In this document: positions 1 through 6,734 of the stretch, in pieces | Layout of the letters: every line of letters starts with the position of its first letter | Position numbering within the stretch: the stretch's first letter is position 1 | From: DATBMA01 sp036555105 | GTDB lineage: Bacteria; Actinomycetota; Acidimicrobiia; Spongiisociales; ZC4RG35 | Assembly: GCA_036555105.1 (NCBI GenBank) | Contig: DATBMA010000006.1 | Location: 1 to 19,109, forward strand | Reading direction: 5' to 3' | Length of the DNA stretch: 19,109 nt | Notes under the pieces: generated by a model | Told to the model about the DNA's origin: nothing | The model's input: only the letters and a program-made list of their open reading frames with translations | The model's database searches: none | Translations under genes and position numbers: made by a program

Positions 1-185
1 GCCATCGCCTTGTCCACCGCCTGGTCGCTGGTCTCCGCCTCCACCACGATCTGGGCCCCGTATGAGTGGGTGCCCATCCCGGTGGCGATGCCTTGGCTGC
101 CGGCAACGGCGTCGGCCAGCTCCACCACTTCGGCCAATTCCACCAGGCGGTCGCCTTCGGCCGTGAGTGAGACGCTCCATCTCAT
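1..185 (-). CDS. Hypothetical small protein, 3' end cut by window edge
   Basis: This open frame starts with ATG at 185 and runs off the left edge, so only the first 61 residues are visible. It lies 19 bp downstream of the CoxE-like gene on the same strand and is probably the next gene of that operon. An AGGGG stretch sits directly against the start codon. The visible part begins MRWSVSLTAEGDRLVELAEV and alternates a likely strand, a helix and a second strand (AQIVVEAET), followed by another helix start. This resembles a small beta-alpha-beta fold. There are no cysteines, membrane segments or known motifs. I do not recognise the family. Position suggests a link to the upstream maturation genes, but that is inference only. 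The coding call rests on an uninterrupted frame with GC-rich third positions and tight spacing. Confidence 0.6.
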   Translation of the reverse strand, partial: MRWSVSLTAEGDRLVELAEVVELADAVAGSQGIATGMGTHSYGAQIVVEAETSDQAVDKAM

Positions 186-204
186 CCCCTGGCGACCGCT
201 TCCC

Positions 205-1374
205 TCATCTCAGCTGCGGGAGCTCGTCGGCCAGTTCTTCCAGGCTGGCCAGGTTGTGGCCCGACAGCACCAAGTCGACATAGGGCTCTACCACCATCAT
301 CCCAAGGGTGGATGGCCGGAAGCCGGCGTCGCTTCCCTTGTGGGGGTTCATCCAGACCAACTTGTGGCAAAGCCGGGACAGGCGCTCCATCGCACGGGCC
401 AGGACAGCGGGATCGCCGCGGTCGAGCCCGTCGGAGCAGATCACCACGATGGCTCCCCGGCTCATCCTCCTGCGGCCCCACTGCCGCACGAACGCATCCA
501 GCGAGTCCCCGATGCGGGTCCCGCCCTCCCAGTCGAACACCATCTGGGCGGCGTCATCCAGTGCGTCGTCGGGCCGTCTCCTCCCCAAGGCCTTGGTGAT
601 GCGGGTGAGCCTGGTGCCGAAGCAGAACACCTCCACCTTGGCGGCCGCCCGCTTGGCCGAATAGGCGAACTGAAGGAGATTGCGCGAATACTCCGCCATC
701 GAACCGGACACGTCGAGTATCAGCACCAGTGGTCGCATCTTCAGCCGCCGCCGTCGCCAGTAGAGCTCCGACGGCTCCCCGTGGGTTCGCATCGTGGTGC
801 GGACGGTGCGGCGAAGGTCTGGGGTGCCGCCGGAGGGGGAGCGGTTGGTGCGGCGCGAGCGCCGCCGGGGCGGGATGAGCTTGATCCGGTTCATGATCCG
901 ACGCAGGGCGGCCAGCTCCTCTTCGGTACATGCCGAGAAGGCCTTGTTCCGCCAGATCTCGATGTCTGAGGCCATCCATCCCAGATCGGCTGCCCGCTGG
1001 TCTTCCCCACCGTCGATCGGCTCGGTGGCGGGGATGTCGATGACCGACTCGTTCTGGATCCTGGCGTGCTCGACGGCAGCCTTCACCGGAGCGGGCAGGT
1101 CCTCGGCGTAGTCGAGGAAGAAGCTGCGGAAGACCCGGTCATAGATGGGGATGTGGTCACGCCGAGTGACCAGCGTCGCCCTTCCTGCCCAGAAGAGGTC
1201 GAGCAGGTCCCCTGGGTTGAGCGTGGCCATGGCGCCGCAATAGGTCAGCAGGTCCCCCGATCCCACCGGCATCCCGGCTTCCCGCAGCGCGTCCCCGAAG
1301 TCGATCAGCATCTCGACGAAGGGGGCACGATCGGTCGGGAGGAGCTCGTCGGTGGTGAGCGCCGGATCAGCCAT
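205..1374 (-). CDS. coxE: CoxE-like VWA domain protein
   Basis: This 389-aa protein carries a C-terminal von Willebrand A domain of the CoxE type. The metal-ion-dependent adhesion site is intact: D-x-S-x-S at D221, S223 and S225 (LDVSGSM), a threonine at about 286 (GGTRIGD) and an aspartate at about 315 (CSDG). The first 160 residues are helical, followed by an Arg-rich linker around 168-210. In Mo-CO dehydrogenase clusters, CoxE acts with the AAA+ protein CoxD to mature the copper-molybdenum site on the large subunit. The start chosen is ATG at 1374. It overlaps the end of the ATPase gene by 8 bp, and the longer open frame upstream lies wholly inside the ATPase gene, so it is not real. The overlap implies translational coupling. 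The substrate enzyme could be another molybdenum hydroxylase, because the catalytic subunits are not visible. Confidence 0.88.
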   Translation of the reverse strand: MADPALTTDELLPTDRAPFVEMLIDFGDALREAGMPVGSGDLLTYCGAMATLNPGDLLDLFWAGRATLVTRRDHIPIYDRVFRSFFLDYAEDLPAPVKAAVEHARIQNESVIDIPATEPIDGGEDQRAADLGWMASDIEIWRNKAFSACTEEELAALRRIMNRIKLIPPRRRSRRTNRSPSGGTPDLRRTVRTTMRTHGEPSELYWRRRRLKMRPLVLILDVSGSMAEYSRNLLQFAYSAKRAAAKVEVFCFGTRLTRITKALGRRRPDDALDDAAQMVFDWEGGTRIGDSLDAFVRQWGRRRMSRGAIVVICSDGLDRGDPAVLARAMERLSRLCHKLVWMNPHKGSDAGFRPSTLGMMVVEPYVDLVLSGHNLASLEELADELPQLR

Positions 1375-2257
1375 CGACGGCCAGCTCCTCGAGATGGTCG
1401 AGAACGGTGTCGAGGTCGTCTCGCTCCTTGACCACCGACCCGAGCGTGTCCCTGACAGTGTCCACGTCGAGCTCGGGTTGTCCCAAAACATTGAGGGTCG
1501 CCACCCAGTCCAGGGTCTCGGCGACCCCTGGCGGCTTGGCCAGGTCGAGTTGCCGGAGCCGGTTGACCGCGGCCACCACCTTGCGGGCGATCTCCTCGGT
1601 GGCGTCGGGGGCCCGGAGGAGGATGATCTCGACCTCCCGCTCCGGGCTTGGATAGCCAACCCAGTGATAAAGGCAGCGCCGCTTCAGGGCATCGTGCAGC
1701 TCGCGGGTGCGGTTGGAGGTGAGAATCACCAACGGGGGATCATCGGCGGCGATCGTGCCGATCTCGGGGATGGTGATCTGGAAGTCGGAGAGGAGCTCGA
1801 GCAGGAATGCCTCGAACTCGTCGTCGGCCCGGTCGATCTCGTCGATCAACAACACCGCTCGGTTCCCTTCTCTGACCGCAGTCAGCAGCGGTCGCTCGAG
1901 CAGGAACTTGGGGCCGAACAGCTTGTCGACCTGGTCGTCGTCGGTCAGCGACCTCTCTGACAGCGCTCGGATCTGCAACATCTGCCTGGCGTAGTCCCAC
2001 TCGTAGAGAGCCTGGTTGGTGTCGATGCCCTCGTAACACTGCAGCCTGATCAGCCGCCGGTCGAAGGCGGTGGCCATGACCTTGGCAAGCTCGGTCTTGC
2101 CGACGCCCACCTCGCCTTCCAGAAGAAGTGGGCGTCCGAGGGTTATGGCCACGTACACCGCGGTGGACAGCCCGCGGTCGGCGAGGTAACCGTTGGCGCG
2201 GAGGCGATCGGTCAGCTCGGCGACACCGGCGGGCAGGGGAGTGGTCTCATCGCTCAC
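1367..2257 (-). CDS. coxD: MoxR/CoxD-family AAA+ ATPase
   Basis: A 296-aa AAA+ ATPase of the MoxR type. It has a Walker A motif at residues 48-55 (GEVGVGKT), a Walker B at about 136-140 (LLIDE) and a sensor 1 segment at about 179-183 (LTSNR). These are followed by the RELHDALKRRCLYHW stretch usual for CoxD/MoxR proteins. MoxR ATPases work as chaperones with a VWA partner, and here the partner is the overlapping CoxE-like gene directly downstream. In carboxydotrophs, CoxD remodels apo-CO dehydrogenase for insertion of the sulfurated copper site. The start is GTG at 2257, with no convincing Shine-Dalgarno sequence. The gene lies 42 bp after the 82-aa ORF, so it probably belongs to the same transcript. 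The fold is certain. Assignment to CO dehydrogenase rather than another MoxR system rests on the CoxE and XdhC neighbours. Confidence 0.88.
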   Translation of the reverse strand: MSDETTPLPAGVAELTDRLRANGYLADRGLSTAVYVAITLGRPLLLEGEVGVGKTELAKVMATAFDRRLIRLQCYEGIDTNQALYEWDYARQMLQIRALSERSLTDDDQVDKLFGPKFLLERPLLTAVREGNRAVLLIDEIDRADDEFEAFLLELLSDFQITIPEIGTIAADDPPLVILTSNRTRELHDALKRRCLYHWVGYPSPEREVEIILLRAPDATEEIARKVVAAVNRLRQLDLAKPPGVAETLDWVATLNVLGQPELDVDTVRDTLGSVVKERDDLDTVLDHLEELAVDG

Positions 2258-2299
2258 GGCACGGTGCCCATCGGTGAGCGGCAGTCAATGCTTCCGGCG

Positions 2300-2548
2300 T
2301 TACTCGGCCTTGCCGAAGATCAGGTCGTGGACGCTCTCACCGTCGGGGCTCAGCTTGCCCTCACGGGCCAGCTTGGCCCGCCAGGCCGCCCCGAGGTCGC
2401 TGCCAGGCTCGGCGTAGCCGTCGAAGGTCACGTCCTTCATGTTCCGGCAGGCCTTGTTGGGGCTGCACTCCTCGTCGAGCGGGTGGTCGTGGGTGACGAT
2501 CCATACCGACTCGAGCACGTCGGCTGTGGTTTCGTCTTGACCATTCAT
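2300..2548 (-). CDS. Conserved-looking hypothetical, 82 aa
   Basis: I do not recognise this gene. It encodes 82 residues, starting with ATG at 2548 behind a GGGAG ribosome-binding site with 6-nt spacing, and ending in TAA. The protein is acidic and soluble. It has two cysteines at about residues 28 and 34 in the segment EECSPNKACRNM, and an amphipathic C-terminal half (AAWRAKLAREGKLS). No signal peptide or membrane segment is visible. It sits between the XdhC-like gene (72 bp upstream) and the CoxD-like ATPase (42 bp downstream), all on one strand. That suggests a small accessory role in the same maturation cluster. The good ribosome-binding site and conserved strand support a real gene; the function is unknown. 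Confidence 0.68.
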   Translation of the reverse strand: MNGQDETTADVLESVWIVTHDHPLDEECSPNKACRNMKDVTFDGYAEPGSDLGAAWRAKLAREGKLSPDGESVHDLIFGKAE

Positions 2549-2620
2549 CAGCTGCTCCCGCGGCTCGAAAATCGACGGATCTGCTGCAAGTCTAACCGCC
2601 GCCGCCCTTTGCCTACATGG

Positions 2621-3544
2621 CTACCGGCCGGCTCCGCTGCGCTCGCCCGGGCTCTTGGCGATGGCTTCCGCCAGTATCGACACGGCGATCTCCGCCGGAG
2701 TGGCAGCTCCGATGTCGAGCCCGGCTGGACCGTGCAACCTCGACAAGTCGGTTACCCCCCGGTAAGCCAGCCAGTCGGCCCGGTTCTCTTGCATCCGCCT
2801 TGCCCCCAGCGACCCGATGTAACCCACCTCGCTGTCGAGCGCTGCCATCAGCGCGGCGCCGGCAAGTTCGAGGTCGTGAGCGGTCACCACCACCTTGTCG
2901 AGGGAGGAGAGGGTCGCGATCACGCCGCCGGCGGCGCCGGCCTCGGAGAAGACCCGTGGCTGCCAGCCGAGCTCGGCCCCCAGACGCGCCAGTGCGTCCG
3001 CCACCGGCGAGGGCCCGACGACGATCAGCTGGGGGACCGGTCGGAAGACGGATATCACCAGGTCGTCGAGTGCTGCCGACCGGCTGGCGCCTTGGGCGAA
3101 GAGGTCCTGGGCCGGGCCGGGCGCCTCGTGTATGCGCTCCTCGGTGAATAGGTCGGTGGCGGACACCTCGTCGCCGACGAGCTGCATGACCAGGCAGAGT
3201 GGCCGTCGCTCGATCGCCACTTGCCACAGCTCGGCGGGCAGGGTCTCGGCTGGGGCCACGATGCAGCTGGCGGATGCCGGGCCGGGAAGGCCGGAGATGA
3301 GTGCGTCGACCTCGGTGATGTCGATCATCACCAGCCGGCCGACCGGCCAGCGACCAGCCAAGTCGGTCAACTGCCCATCGATGGCGCCTCCAGCCAGGCT
3401 CCCGATCCGCCCCCCGCCGGGGGTGAGCGCCATCGCCTCCGACCAGTCCCCGATCTCGAGCCCGACCGCATCCACCAACCACGCAACGTCCGCCCGAGTA
3501 CCGGAGCGGAGGCAGGCGGCGACGCTGAGGGCTACGCCGTACAC
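2621..3544 (-). CDS. xdhC: XdhC/CoxF-family maturation protein
   Basis: A 307-aa protein of the XdhC/CoxF family, which binds molybdenum cofactor and helps insert the sulfurated cofactor into xanthine dehydrogenase or CO dehydrogenase. The N-terminal domain has the glycine-rich segment TPGGGRIGSLAGGAIDGQL at about 41-59. The C-terminal domain is Rossmann-like, with LIVVGPSPVADALARLGAEL at about 173-192. The family hallmarks YIGSLGARRM (242-251) and the ending GPAGLDIGA-x-TPAEIAVSI (272-290) are also present. The usual cysteine of the SGGC-type motif is alanine here, as the segment reads LAGGAID. The start is GTG at 3544, only 7 bp after the 158-aa gene, and no strong ribosome-binding site is seen. 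With CoxD- and CoxE-like genes downstream, a CoxF role is the best reading. A role for a different molybdenum hydroxylase is possible. Confidence 0.87.
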   Translation of the reverse strand: MYGVALSVAACLRSGTRADVAWLVDAVGLEIGDWSEAMALTPGGGRIGSLAGGAIDGQLTDLAGRWPVGRLVMIDITEVDALISGLPGPASASCIVAPAETLPAELWQVAIERRPLCLVMQLVGDEVSATDLFTEERIHEAPGPAQDLFAQGASRSAALDDLVISVFRPVPQLIVVGPSPVADALARLGAELGWQPRVFSEAGAAGGVIATLSSLDKVVVTAHDLELAGAALMAALDSEVGYIGSLGARRMQENRADWLAYRGVTDLSRLHGPAGLDIGAATPAEIAVSILAEAIAKSPGERSGAGR

Positions 3545-3551
3545 ATGCCGG

Positions 3552-4028
3552 CTATTTGAAGACCTCTTGGAGCTTGGCGAGCATGTTTGACTCGCCCTCG
3601 CTCACCAGCACTGCGCCTATGCCGAAGAACCCGCCTTCCTTGGCAGCTTCGGCCGCTTTCTGGGCCGACTCCAGCACCCAGGCCTTGTATTTGGCGGCCT
3701 CCTCCGGCGAGGCCTTGTCGGTGACGATTCGATTGGCGTTCTCCAGCTCGCCCAGAAGAAACTCGTATGGCCCTTCACCCTTGTCGGGCTCGAAGTCGGA
3801 CATCGGGTTCTGCTTCGAGTCAAGGCTGACCTTGAGGTCCTTGGCGATCTCCACCACCAGCCCCTCGCCTTCGACCGGGGTCGTTGCGTGCTGAAGAGTC
3901 GCCAGTTGCTCCTTGGTCAACTCGATAGGGCCGCCCGGATCTGCCAATGAGATCCCCAGCCCGGCCACGATCGGAGCCCGAAGAAGAGTGGTCCACTCCT
4001 CCTCGGTGAAGTCGGTCTTGGAAGTCAT
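3552..4028 (-). CDS. Hypothetical 158-aa protein heading the cox-type cluster
   Basis: Function not recognised. This 158-aa acidic, soluble protein starts with ATG at 4028 behind GAGGGAG with 4-nt spacing, and ends 7 bp before the XdhC-like gene, so the two are almost surely cotranscribed. The N-terminus has DFTEEEWTTLLRAPIVAG, with a helix, an Ala/Gly-rich stretch and a Pro/Gly loop. The C-terminal half is helical and charged (SPEEAAKYKAWVLESAQKAA), followed by GGFFGIGAVLVSEGE. There are no cysteines and no membrane segments. The overall look recalls small helical TerB-like proteins, but no diagnostic motif backs this. It is the first gene of the minus-strand run and faces the divergent DUF1801 gene, so the promoter should lie in 4029-4230. 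Confidence 0.78.
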   Translation of the reverse strand: MTSKTDFTEEEWTTLLRAPIVAGLGISLADPGGPIELTKEQLATLQHATTPVEGEGLVVEIAKDLKVSLDSKQNPMSDFEPDKGEGPYEFLLGELENANRIVTDKASPEEAAKYKAWVLESAQKAAEAAKEGGFFGIGAVLVSEGESNMLAKLQEVFK

Positions 4029-4230
4029 GTCACTCCCTCTCTCGCTCGACCGCCGACTCTACCGGTCGGCAATCCGGGCCCGGGATCGGGGGAGGGCCGT
4101 TTTCCGCGCATGGCCCGAAGCAACGGTCAGGGAGATGGGATGCCTTATGGGCATGGGCACCGACCCCGACCTGCTTATGCGATTCCTCGGATGGGCTATG
4201 GCATAAGCTCGTGCGGCGGAAAGGAGCGAC
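4029..4230. promoter_or_regulatory. Divergent intergenic region with palindromic repeats
   Basis: This 202-bp gap separates the minus-strand 158-aa gene from the plus-strand DUF1801 gene, so it should hold both promoters. A perfect 8-bp inverted repeat, GCTTATGC at 4173-4180 and GCATAAGC at 4201-4208, is separated by 20 nt. A related imperfect palindrome, TGCCTTATGGGCA, lies at 4141-4153. The repeated core C-T-T-A-T-G looks like a regulator binding site, or the arms of a hairpin just upstream of the DUF1801 ribosome-binding site (AAGGAG, 4221-4226). No confident -35/-10 pair was seen. Confidence 0.4.
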
Positions 4231-4593
4231 TTGGCTGAGAAACCCTTATCGGTCGACTCGTACATCGCCTCGTTTCCCGCAAACGTCCGCCTGATCCTCG
4301 AGAACATTCGGACCACGATCCGGCAGGCACTTCCTCCTTCGGAGGAGGTCATCAGCTACGGGATCCCCACTTTCCAGGTGCAGGGGAAGTCGCTCATGTC
4401 CTACGCCGGCTGGAAGAGTCATGTGAGTGTCTATCCGCTGCCCGACGTGGCCGGGCAGACCGAAAAGAACCTCGCCCCCCATCGGTCGGGCAAGGGCACC
4501 GCCAAGTTCATGTTGACCGAGCCGATTCCGTACGACCTGATCGGAACCCTCGCCGAGCTGCTGGCGGCCCAACGGCAGCCGGCCTCCCCTTGA
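4231..4593 (+). CDS. DUF1801 domain protein (YdhG-like)
   Basis: A 120-aa protein with the DUF1801 pattern: an N-terminal VDSYIASFP segment, a helix LILENIRTTIRQALP, the family-typical EVISYGIPTFQVQGK at about 39-53, the aromatic stretch HVSVYPLP, and a C-terminal GKGTAKFMLTEPIPYDLI. Members adopt a fold related to the frataxin-like YdhG proteins. Their biochemical role is poorly known; some Bacillus relatives were described as iron chaperones. The start is TTG at 4231, chosen because AAGGAG lies 4 nt upstream and the protein then begins like other family members. It stands alone: the downstream SDR gene begins 126 bp later with its own ribosome-binding site. Family call is good; function uncertain. 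Confidence 0.85.
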   Translation: MAEKPLSVDSYIASFPANVRLILENIRTTIRQALPPSEEVISYGIPTFQVQGKSLMSYAGWKSHVSVYPLPDVAGQTEKNLAPHRSGKGTAKFMLTEPIPYDLIGTLAELLAAQRQPASP

Positions 4594-4608
4594 CATCGGC
4601 GACCTTAT

Positions 4609-4626
4609 TCGCCAGCAAAGTGGCGA
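4609..4626 (+). terminator. Possible weak hairpin after DUF1801 gene
   Basis: A perfect 6-bp inverted repeat, TCGCCA and TGGCGA, with a 6-nt loop (GCAAAG), starts 15 nt after the stop codon of the DUF1801 gene. No T-run follows, so it could be a weak or factor-assisted terminator, or chance. Confidence 0.25.
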
Positions 4627-4719
4627 GCAGGTAGCCGATCATGACCCCAACTTGTGACCTTCGTCCCTGTCGCCCGGCCACTGAATTAGACACGCTGGTA
4701 TCGGACAAGGAGGTAAGTC

Positions 4720-5511
4720 ATGAGTTGGGGTCCCTTTGACCTCGCTGGCAGGGCAGCCATCGTCACTGGTGCTGCCAGGGGAATCGGATTCGGGATCGCT
4801 TCGAGATTGTGCGAGGCAGGGGCCGACGTTCTGCTGACCGATCTGGATGGTGAGCTCGCTGCCGCCAAGGTGGCGGAGTTGTTCGGGCCCGGCAAGGCCG
4901 CGGCAATGGCAGTAGATGTCGCGGACCCGGAGGCGGGCCGCAAGATGGTCGATGAGTGCGTCAGCAACTTCGGCTCGGTCGACGTCCTGGTCAACAACGC
5001 CGGGATCTACCCAATGTCTCCAATGCTCGACATATCTCGGGAGGCCTGGCAGCGGGTGATCGACGTCAATCTCACCGGCCTGGCCTTTGTATCCAAGGCC
5101 GTTGGCAAGCGGATGGTCGAGCAAGGCGGCGGCGGAAAGATCATCAACGTCGCTTCTATCGATGCATTGCACCCGTCGATGGTGGGGCTGGCTGCCTACG
5201 ACTCCTCCAAGGGCGGAGTGCTCATGTTCACCAAGGCTCTCGCCCTCGAGATGGCCCCATACGGCGTCAATGTCAACGCCATTGCCCCCGGCGGCATAAA
5301 CACCGAAGGGGCTTCTTCACCGATGCAAGGCCTCGGCTTGAGCGACGAGGCGATCCGCGGGATGATCGAGCGGTTCACCGCGATGATCCCTCTCAGGAGG
5401 ATGGGCGAGCCCGACGACATCGCCAAGGTGGCGGTGTTCCTGGCTTCGTCTGCGTCCGACTATGTCACAGGTGAGATGCTGGTGGTCGATGGGGGCAGGC
5501 TGCTCGGCTGA
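4720..5511 (+). CDS. SDR-family NAD(P)-dependent oxidoreductase
   Basis: A 263-aa classical short-chain dehydrogenase/reductase. It has the nucleotide-binding TGxxxGIG motif (T16-G23, TGAARGIG), an acidic residue at the end of strand 2 (D41) that favours NAD(H) over NADP(H), and NNAG at 92-95. The catalytic set is N117, S146, Y160 and K164 (YDSSK). The C-terminus carries IAPGGINTE and the family ending VTGEMLVVDGG. Substrate cannot be read from sequence; such proteins reduce or oxidise alcohols, ketones or sugars. The start is ATG at 4720 behind a strong GGAGG with about 6-nt spacing. It is preceded by a 126-bp gap and followed 66 bp later by an unrelated membrane-protein gene, so it is probably a single-gene unit. 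Confidence 0.94.
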   Translation: MSWGPFDLAGRAAIVTGAARGIGFGIASRLCEAGADVLLTDLDGELAAAKVAELFGPGKAAAMAVDVADPEAGRKMVDECVSNFGSVDVLVNNAGIYPMSPMLDISREAWQRVIDVNLTGLAFVSKAVGKRMVEQGGGGKIINVASIDALHPSMVGLAAYDSSKGGVLMFTKALALEMAPYGVNVNAIAPGGINTEGASSPMQGLGLSDEAIRGMIERFTAMIPLRRMGEPDDIAKVAVFLASSASDYVTGEMLVVDGGRLLG

Positions 5512-5564
5512 TCACGGGCAAGGATGATCGGATCGGCAGGACCTGGCCGGAGCCGTCCAGCACA

Positions 5565-5570
5565 TAGACT
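5565..5570 (+). promoter_or_regulatory. Possible -10 element for a leaderless start
   Basis: TAGACT fits the actinobacterial -10 pattern TANNNT and ends 7 nt before the GTG at 5578. That spacing is what a leaderless transcript starting on the GTG would show. No clear -35 box is seen. Confidence 0.3.
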
Positions 5571-5577
5571 CGCGGTC

Positions 5578-6246
5578 GTGGGAGCCCGCTTCGAAGCGAG
5601 GAGACAGGCCATCCGCACTCCCCGGGCGGCCGCCACCGCGGGGATCCTCTTTGCCTTTCTTCTGTCGACCTCGCTCACCCTGCTGTTGGTGAATGTCCCG
5701 CCCAGCGGCCTTCCTCCTGAAGGCCTGGACGAGCAGAGCCTGAGACAGGTCACCCTGGCTCTCAACCTGATGCCGTTCGCGGGGATTGCCTTCCTGTGGT
5801 TCATCGGCGTGATCCGAGACCGCCTCGGCGAGAACGAGGACCGGTTCTTCGCCACTGTCTTCCTCGGCAGCGGCTTGCTCTTCGTCGCGATGCTGTTCGT
5901 GGCGGGAGCGGTGGCCGGCGGGCTGGCGTCGGCATCCGTTGGCCTGGAACCGGCGGTTGATCCGACCTGGCTCTACGGGCGTTTCGTCACCCGCACCCTT
6001 ATCAGGGTCTACGCCATGCGGATGGCGGCGGTCTTCATGATCTCGACCACCACCCTCTCGATGCGTTTCCAGATCGTCCCGCGGTGGCTGGCGATCCTCG
6101 GGTTCGTCGGGGCCGGGGTGCTGTTGTTGACCGTCGGTTCGCTGGTCTGGGTCGAGTTGATCTTCCCGGTATGGGTGCTCATCCTGAGTGTCAATCTGCT
6201 GGTGACCAGCCTCCGTCGCTCTCAGCCGGCGGCGGCGGCCTCGTAA
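5578..6246 (+). CDS. Small integral membrane protein, unknown function
   Basis: This encodes about 222 aa with four or five hydrophobic segments: roughly 20-37 (GILFAFLLSTSLTLLL), one near 62-76 (PFAGIAFLWFIGVI), one near 88-110 (FLGSGLLFVAMLFVAGAVAG), and two in the last third (LAILGFVGAGVLLLTVG and ELIFPVWVLILSVNLLV). The N-terminus is basic (RFEARRQAIRTPRAAA), which places it inside the cell. No transporter or enzyme motif was recognised. Start choice: GTG at 5578 has a -10-like box suitable for leaderless expression, while an in-frame ATG at 5524 would add 18 residues but lacks a proper ribosome-binding site. The 3' end overlaps the convergent VOC gene by 25 bp. The gene is probably real; function unknown. 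Confidence 0.72.
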   Translation: MGARFEARRQAIRTPRAAATAGILFAFLLSTSLTLLLVNVPPSGLPPEGLDEQSLRQVTLALNLMPFAGIAFLWFIGVIRDRLGENEDRFFATVFLGSGLLFVAMLFVAGAVAGGLASASVGLEPAVDPTWLYGRFVTRTLIRVYAMRMAAVFMISTTTLSMRFQIVPRWLAILGFVGAGVLLLTVGSLVWVELIFPVWVLILSVNLLVTSLRRSQPAAAAS

Positions 6247-6644
6247 CCCACCTCCTGCAGCATCCACATGTTCCCGTCCGGGTCGGTGAACTCGGCGTAT
6301 GAGTTGTAGTCGGCATGGTCGGGGTCGGAGCCAGGCTCCCAGCCGCTCGGCGTCATGTGCCGGACTGCATCGACGTCGATGCCCCGTCCGATCAACTCGT
6401 CCCGGGCGGCGTCGACATCGGTCACCACCAAGTGCAGGCCGCGGATGCACCCTGGCGCCGAGGTGACGAAGCCGACGCCGAAGGAGATAGAGCAGGCTGA
6501 GCCAGGGGGAGTGAATTGCACGACTCTGAACTCGTCACTGGCCTGATGGTCGACGTCGAGCCGGAAGCCTGCCCGCTCATAAAAGGCCTTGGCCCGATCG
6601 ACATCGGTCACCGGCAACAAGACCAGCTCCAGCTTGAAATCCAA
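6222..6644 (-). CDS. VOC superfamily (glyoxalase-fold) protein
   Basis: A 140-aa vicinal-oxygen-chelate protein with two beta-alpha-beta-beta-beta halves. The first half starts LELVLLPVTDVDRAKAFYER; the second starts GLHLVVTDVDAARDELIGRG and ends in the typical FTDPDGNMWMLQEV. Likely metal ligands are H71 and E131; the equivalent ligand in the first half is not obvious. The family includes glyoxalase I, ring-cleavage dioxygenases and resistance proteins. This single-domain type is usually a glyoxalase-like enzyme of unknown substrate. The start is TTG at 6644, chosen because AAGGAG lies 6 nt upstream and the protein begins correctly there. It is transcribed toward the membrane-protein gene with a 25-bp tail-to-tail overlap, and divergently from the Ddn-like gene. 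Confidence 0.88.
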   Translation of the reverse strand: MDFKLELVLLPVTDVDRAKAFYERAGFRLDVDHQASDEFRVVQFTPPGSACSISFGVGFVTSAPGCIRGLHLVVTDVDAARDELIGRGIDVDAVRHMTPSGWEPGSDPDHADYNSYAEFTDPDGNMWMLQEVGYEAAAAG

Positions 6645-6734
6645 GATGAGCTCCTTCCGTTGATTCAGCCAGTACAGCAGCCACCGGACGCCGCCTGGAA
6701 GAGGCGTATCCTCGTCGGAGGCTCTGGAGGAGAA

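Noticed and set aside
10..969. Plus-strand open frame opposite the CoxE-like gene
   Set aside because: It mirrors the CoxE-like frame; composition is Pro/Gly/His-rich without domain signals.
1375..1659. N-terminal extension of the CoxE-like gene
   Set aside because: The extra 95 codons lie inside the AAA+ ATPase gene in another frame and encode Arg/Ser/Pro-rich sequence; ATG at 1374 with an 8-bp overlap is the natural start.
2264..3151. Plus-strand open frame opposite xdhC and the 82-aa gene
   Set aside because: It is antisense to two better-supported genes and shows no family features.
4135..4206. 23-codon open frame beginning MGCLMGMGTDPDLLMRFLGW in the 4029-4230 gap
   Set aside because: It has a weak purine stretch before the ATG but is very short and coincides with the inverted repeats, so it is more simply explained as regulatory DNA.
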